From: Victivallales bacterium
GTDB taxonomy: Bacteria > Verrucomicrobiota > Lentisphaeria > Oligosphaerales > Oligosphaeraceae
Assembly: GCA_017554445.1 (NCBI GenBank)
Contig: JAFZIJ010000126.1
Location: 28,566 to 92,565, forward strand
Length of the DNA: 64,000 bases
Direction: 5' to 3'
Part shown: positions 60,986 to 64,000 of the stretch, one piece after another
Layout: each line of letters opens with the position of its first letter
How positions within the stretch are numbered: the first letter of the stretch is position 1
Program-made: the position numbers and the translations under genes
The notes under the pieces: generated by a model
Database searches by the model: none
Seen by the model: the letters and a program-made list of their open reading frames with translations, nothing else
Told to the model about the DNA's origin: nothing

Positions 60986-63160
60986 TTTATCGTGCAGTTG
61001 CTTAAGCTTATCCAGATAGAAAAGCACATTCTCATCTCTTACATTATCTGTCGCGTCGGACAACAGCTTGCTGTTGTCCGTCACAGAAACGGTCTTTTTC
61101 ACGCCTGTCACATAAAATTCCACGCCGTCGCCCTGCGCATATTCGCGGTTGGATTTCAATGCCAGTTCGTACGCCGCGCTACGTTTCGTTTCGCCTTTCG
61201 CAAGCTTGTCCGCATAGACTTTCGGTGATGTCGAAAGATATTCGCGTTTCGCAAAGTCTTTGATTGGAAGACGATGCTCACGGATGTCCTCCGCATAGCG
61301 TTCATACAGCGCCTCCAGTTCGTTTTCGTGTCCTTTCAGCAGAAGAGCCACGAATTCCGACACAAACCGCCGTTGGAACGGCTCCAAGCCACGTGATTTT
61401 AACGCCGCACCCGCGATGGAAATCTTGCCGTCCTCTGCCAGCAGCGCATAGTTTTTCGCCTTGTAGGAGAACATCGCCTCGTAGCAGGCGTCCAGATCAA
61501 CTTCGATGCCGGGCGGCAACATGGCCTGCACAGAAGCTTCCATACCATTGACATCCGTCATACCCTGCGGCGGCTTAAAATAGATGCCATCCGTATCCAT
61601 TTCAACGATTAATGCACCAAGTTTGATGAGATTGTCACGCATTCCGCTCAAGATTTCGCGGCCACGGCCTGTGATGCGGCCGGCCATCGCATAGTCGTTG
61701 AACGTGCCCTGCACGAATGCCGTGTAGCCGTAGAACGAATTAATCAGCACCTTGAAACTGCTCTGCAAGGCGTTCAGATGGTCGCGTTCCGCGCCTTCCG
61801 CCGATTTCATGGCGTCTTTCGTCGCCAGGCGGAATTCACGCAAATCGCGCAATAACCGTAAGTAAACGCCACGCCAGTCGTTCGACGGCGTCAATTTTTC
61901 ACTGATGATGATGGACGGATACAAGCTGCGTACGTCGATGTGCCACACGGGACGGAAAACACCGATTTCCGCCGCTTCCGACAGCGCGCCTTGCAGGAAC
62001 GATGACGCCTGCGGCGACGGAAGTCCCGCATTTTCAGAAAGATACTCCGCGCAGAGCAATGCATCGATACGCGTCGCATTACCGCGCAGAACACAGTTCT
62101 GGTAGCTGAACGGAACCAGCTGGGCTTGATAGAAGTAGCTGGGCGACAATATCTTGCTCAACGCATCCGTTTCGCGAACGTCATCCAGGCAGTAGGCCAT
62201 GAGCTTCTCTGGATCCGCGTCGTACATTTTGGAGATCTCATCACCATCCACATACGTGCGGTTTGGCGCGGCGACGCCAAAATACTTCGCCGTCGCCTTC
62301 AAGCCGTAGCTGTCCAGATCGCGATGGACGATATCATAAAGAATCACAAGGAAATACGTATCGATGACATGACGGCCATATAAATCGTAACGGTTGTACT
62401 GCGTCGCGCGTTCGCCTGCCGTAAATTGACTGCGGCGACATTTTGCCGCCTGCCCCTGCCGCCCGAGCGCGAAGGGGATCTTGTACCGTTTGCAGCGTTT
62501 TTCTAGATATGTCAAATCGAAATTGAAAATGTTATGGCCTTCGATGACGTCCGGATCGCGCTCCTGAACAATCTGTATCATCTTCTTCAGCAACGCCGCC
62601 TCGCCGCCTTCATGCTTGTTGGAGATACAGATTTCATAACCGTCGCTGTCTTTCAGAGAAACAAGCGTCACTTCGTCTTCCGGCAGATCCGCATTGCAGA
62701 ACGTATGTCCTTCTCCGCAATGCGTTTCGATATCCAGCTGCATACGGCGGACTTCTTCGAATTTCATGCCGCGGAACAAACGGATGCCAAGCCGCGTCAG
62801 CATCTGCTGGCTGAAATCGCTGAACACACGGTATGGTGCCAACGGCGAACTTGGGCTGGCTCCCGTCCGTTTCTTTAAATCCTTCAACGCATCGTCGTAG
62901 TCAGCCAAATCCGTAAACGACAGGCGGACGCGATGCGCCGCCCCGTCGCCTTCCAGATTCTCAAGCTTCGCGACATTTGGCACACTTTTCGCAAGTTCTT
63001 CTCCCGAAACGAGAAGCCATGGTTCAAACGGTACTTCTTCCCGTCTGACGCCATCCGGAAAACGACGGAACAGAATGGCCTTTCCAGGCTCTTCATATTC
63101 AATGGCCACCACCCTGTCCAGGCGGCTTTTGACCAGACGGCTTAAATCGATTTCGTTCAT
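60962..63160 (-). CDS. polB: Family B DNA polymerase (Pol II-like)
   Basis: The 732-residue protein has an intact 3'-5' exonuclease (Exo I DIETH, Exo II GHNIFNFDL, Exo III YCLDDVRETD) and polymerase motifs A (DVRSLYPSII), B (KVLINSFYGY) and C (MDTDGIYF). It is a little shorter than E. coli Pol II (783 residues). In bacteria such enzymes serve in repair and replication restart. It is placed between catabolic genes and mraY, with AGGAGA before its ATG. The Ser usual after DTD in motif C is Gly. Confidence 0.93.
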   Translation of the reverse strand: MNEIDLSRLVKSRLDRVVAIEYEEPGKAILFRRFPDGVRREEVPFEPWLLVSGEELAKSVPNVAKLENLEGDGAAHRVRLSFTDLADYDDALKDLKKRTGASPSSPLAPYRVFSDFSQQMLTRLGIRLFRGMKFEEVRRMQLDIETHCGEGHTFCNADLPEDEVTLVSLKDSDGYEICISNKHEGGEAALLKKMIQIVQERDPDVIEGHNIFNFDLTYLEKRCKRYKIPFALGRQGQAAKCRRSQFTAGERATQYNRYDLYGRHVIDTYFLVILYDIVHRDLDSYGLKATAKYFGVAAPNRTYVDGDEISKMYDADPEKLMAYCLDDVRETDALSKILSPSYFYQAQLVPFSYQNCVLRGNATRIDALLCAEYLSENAGLPSPQASSFLQGALSEAAEIGVFRPVWHIDVRSLYPSIIISEKLTPSNDWRGVYLRLLRDLREFRLATKDAMKSAEGAERDHLNALQSSFKVLINSFYGYTAFVQGTFNDYAMAGRITGRGREILSGMRDNLIKLGALIVEMDTDGIYFKPPQGMTDVNGMEASVQAMLPPGIEVDLDACYEAMFSYKAKNYALLAEDGKISIAGAALKSRGLEPFQRRFVSEFVALLLKGHENELEALYERYAEDIREHRLPIKDFAKREYLSTSPKVYADKLAKGETKRSAAYELALKSNREYAQGDGVEFYVTGVKKTVSVTDNSKLLSDATDNVRDENVLFYLDKLKQLHDKFMESLRS

Positions 63161-63219
63161 GGCTTCTCCTAGCAGTTTCTCAACCTACTATATTTCATTT
63201 TCTCTCTTTTCGCGAAGAC

Positions 63220-63282
63220 ATTCCATAATGCATAATGCTTTACCGTTCAACCATAAGCCATAAGCCATTGGCCATAAGCGTT
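63220..63282. repeat. GCATTA and CCATAAG repeats between polB and mraY
   Basis: CATAATGCATAATGC (63223-63237) is followed by CCATAAGCCATAAGCCATTGGCCATAAGCG (63251-63280). On the minus strand it reads as CTTATGG units starting 14 nt after the mraY stop, like the plus-strand elements at 16028 and 17669. It is nearly identical to the inverted half at 39943-39972. Confidence 0.75.
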
Positions 63283-63293
63283 GCATAGCAGCC

Positions 63294-64000
63294 TTATCTC
63301 AGCTTGATGAACAGCAAGAAAAGCAGCGGCGTCAGCAATGCCTGCAACAGCATGAACCGTACAAGAATCTGCGTCTCCGACCACATCAGTTTCTTGCGGC
63401 AATGATCATGCAACGGGAAACGGACGCTGTGCAGCATCCGCACAAGCCAAATTTGCTTCTTTGCCTCTTCTTCCGTAGCGAAATTTTTCGGATTCTGCGG
63501 ATTCTTGACATTGATTATCGGCATGCGCGTATCGAAATGCAATTTTCTCAAAAAGCGCAAAATCAACAACTTGACAAGACCTGTTCCGCCGTTGATGATG
63601 AGAATCGGAGCAACCGCCAAAAACATGAACAGATTACCGGAAGCCATCGCGCACACGCCGATCAGCAACCCAAGATAACGCGATCCTGCATCGCCCATCA
63701 TGACACTGCTCGGATAAGCGTTATGCCATAGATAACCAGCGAAAACGCCAGCACTTACAAAAGCCAGCAAAGCCCACTGCGCACCGGAACCGTAGTGCGG
63801 GACGTTCAAATATTCCGCCATCACGTTGTGACCGATGACGGCGTACAGGAAGATGCCCATGATGATCAATGTCATGATGGACAGTGATCCAGCCAGGCCA
63901 TCAACGCCGTCACTGCAGTTGACGGCGTTGATGCACACAAACAGCAAGAATGCAGCAATCGGCACGTACCACCACCAATCCATGTGCAGTTCGCCCTTCA
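63294..64000 (-). CDS. mraY: Phospho-N-acetylmuramoyl-pentapeptide-transferase MraY, C-terminal part
   Basis: The visible 235 residues continue beyond the right edge, so the N-terminus is missing. INAVNCSDGVDGLAGSL matches the NxxNxxDGxDGLA motif of MraY (Asp residues bind Mg), and GDAGSRYLGLLIGVCA and six to seven hydrophobic helices follow. A cytoplasmic FDTRMPIINV loop appears near residue 155. It transfers phospho-MurNAc-pentapeptide to undecaprenyl phosphate, the first membrane step of peptidoglycan synthesis. WecA-type transferases are less likely. Confidence 0.88.
   Translation of the reverse strand, partial: KGELHMDWWWYVPIAAFLLFVCINAVNCSDGVDGLAGSLSIMTLIIMGIFLYAVIGHNVMAEYLNVPHYGSGAQWALLAFVSAGVFAGYLWHNAYPSSVMMGDAGSRYLGLLIGVCAMASGNLFMFLAVAPILIINGGTGLVKLLILRFLRKLHFDTRMPIINVKNPQNPKNFATEEEAKKQIWLVRMLHSVRFPLHDHCRKKLMWSETQILVRFMLLQALLTPLLFLLFIKLR

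Noticed and set aside
1..64000. tRNA or rRNA genes
   Set aside because: No cloverleaf-like sequences or rRNA stretches were recognised in the intergenic gaps by reading; a tRNAscan run was not possible.

Overview
The window looks like a chromosomal segment of an uncultured gut or sediment bacterium of the PVC group. Lentisphaerota is my best guess, with Kiritimatiellota or Verrucomicrobiota as alternatives. This is inferred from the mix of Gfo/Idh/MocA oxidoreductases, RraA-like proteins, GH78/GH105/GH2/GH10 enzymes, neutral-ceramidase-like and DUF2264 proteins, and a family B DNA polymerase. No rRNA or other decisive marker is present, and no tRNA or CRISPR array was recognised.

Region 1 (1-16026, plus strand) is a type II FAS/PKS-like cluster resembling aryl polyene (APE), flexirubin or dialkylresorcinol loci. 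It is cut by the left edge. It encodes a PlsC-like acyltransferase, a PaaK-like ligase, two hotdog dehydratases, LolA, an MMPL exporter fused to a lipoprotein-like domain, a thioesterase, a GT2-DUF2062 protein, an LpxL-like acyltransferase, an ACP, two complete ketosynthases each followed by a short KS-like protein without the catalytic Cys, a ketoreductase and a phytoene-desaturase-like flavoprotein. A RhuM-family gene interrupts it at 6908-7948. The likely product is a polyunsaturated acyl chain, possibly aryl-capped, that is attached to a lipid or sugar and placed in the outer membrane.

Region 2 (16027-17777) holds a Vsr-like endonuclease and a DUF5131 (phage Gp37/Gp68) protein between two direct copies of a hairpin-plus-repeat element.

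Region 3 (17778-60891) is a carbohydrate and uronate catabolic region on both strands. It has tandem Gfo/Idh/MocA paralogues, GH105, a 2-hydroxyacid dehydrogenase, GH2, an esterase, DUF2264, GH78, a Tat-exported metallo-hydrolase, an SDR, an RraA-like protein, GH10, a secreted heparinase-like protein with a C-terminal beta-propeller, an enolase-superfamily dehydratase and a ceramidase-like protein. A GatD / PfkB / GatY-like / PfkB operon suggests galactitol or tagatose phosphate metabolism. An aldo-keto reductase with ferredoxin clusters, an exported phosphoesterase, a beta-helix protein and a large glycoside hydrolase follow. Many glycosidases lack signal peptides, so much of the hydrolysis is probably cytoplasmic. 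No transcription regulator, SusC/SusD pair or sugar permease was recognised. The only transporter part is a fused oligopeptide-type ABC ATPase, in an operon with a WaaP/InaA-like kinase and an unrecognised 519-residue protein.

Region 4 (60962-64000, minus strand) has a family B DNA polymerase and the C-terminal part of MraY, cut by the right edge.

Several families of short tandem intergenic repeats run through the window (units like CTTATGG, TTCTGGATA, TCTAGAAT, GCATTAA, AGCTTTA, TTCGTGT). Many are direct arrays followed by inverted copies, so they can form hairpins, and some contain start or stop codons. Translation signals also differ by region: the region 1 genes almost all lack a Shine-Dalgarno sequence, whereas many catabolic genes have a good one.
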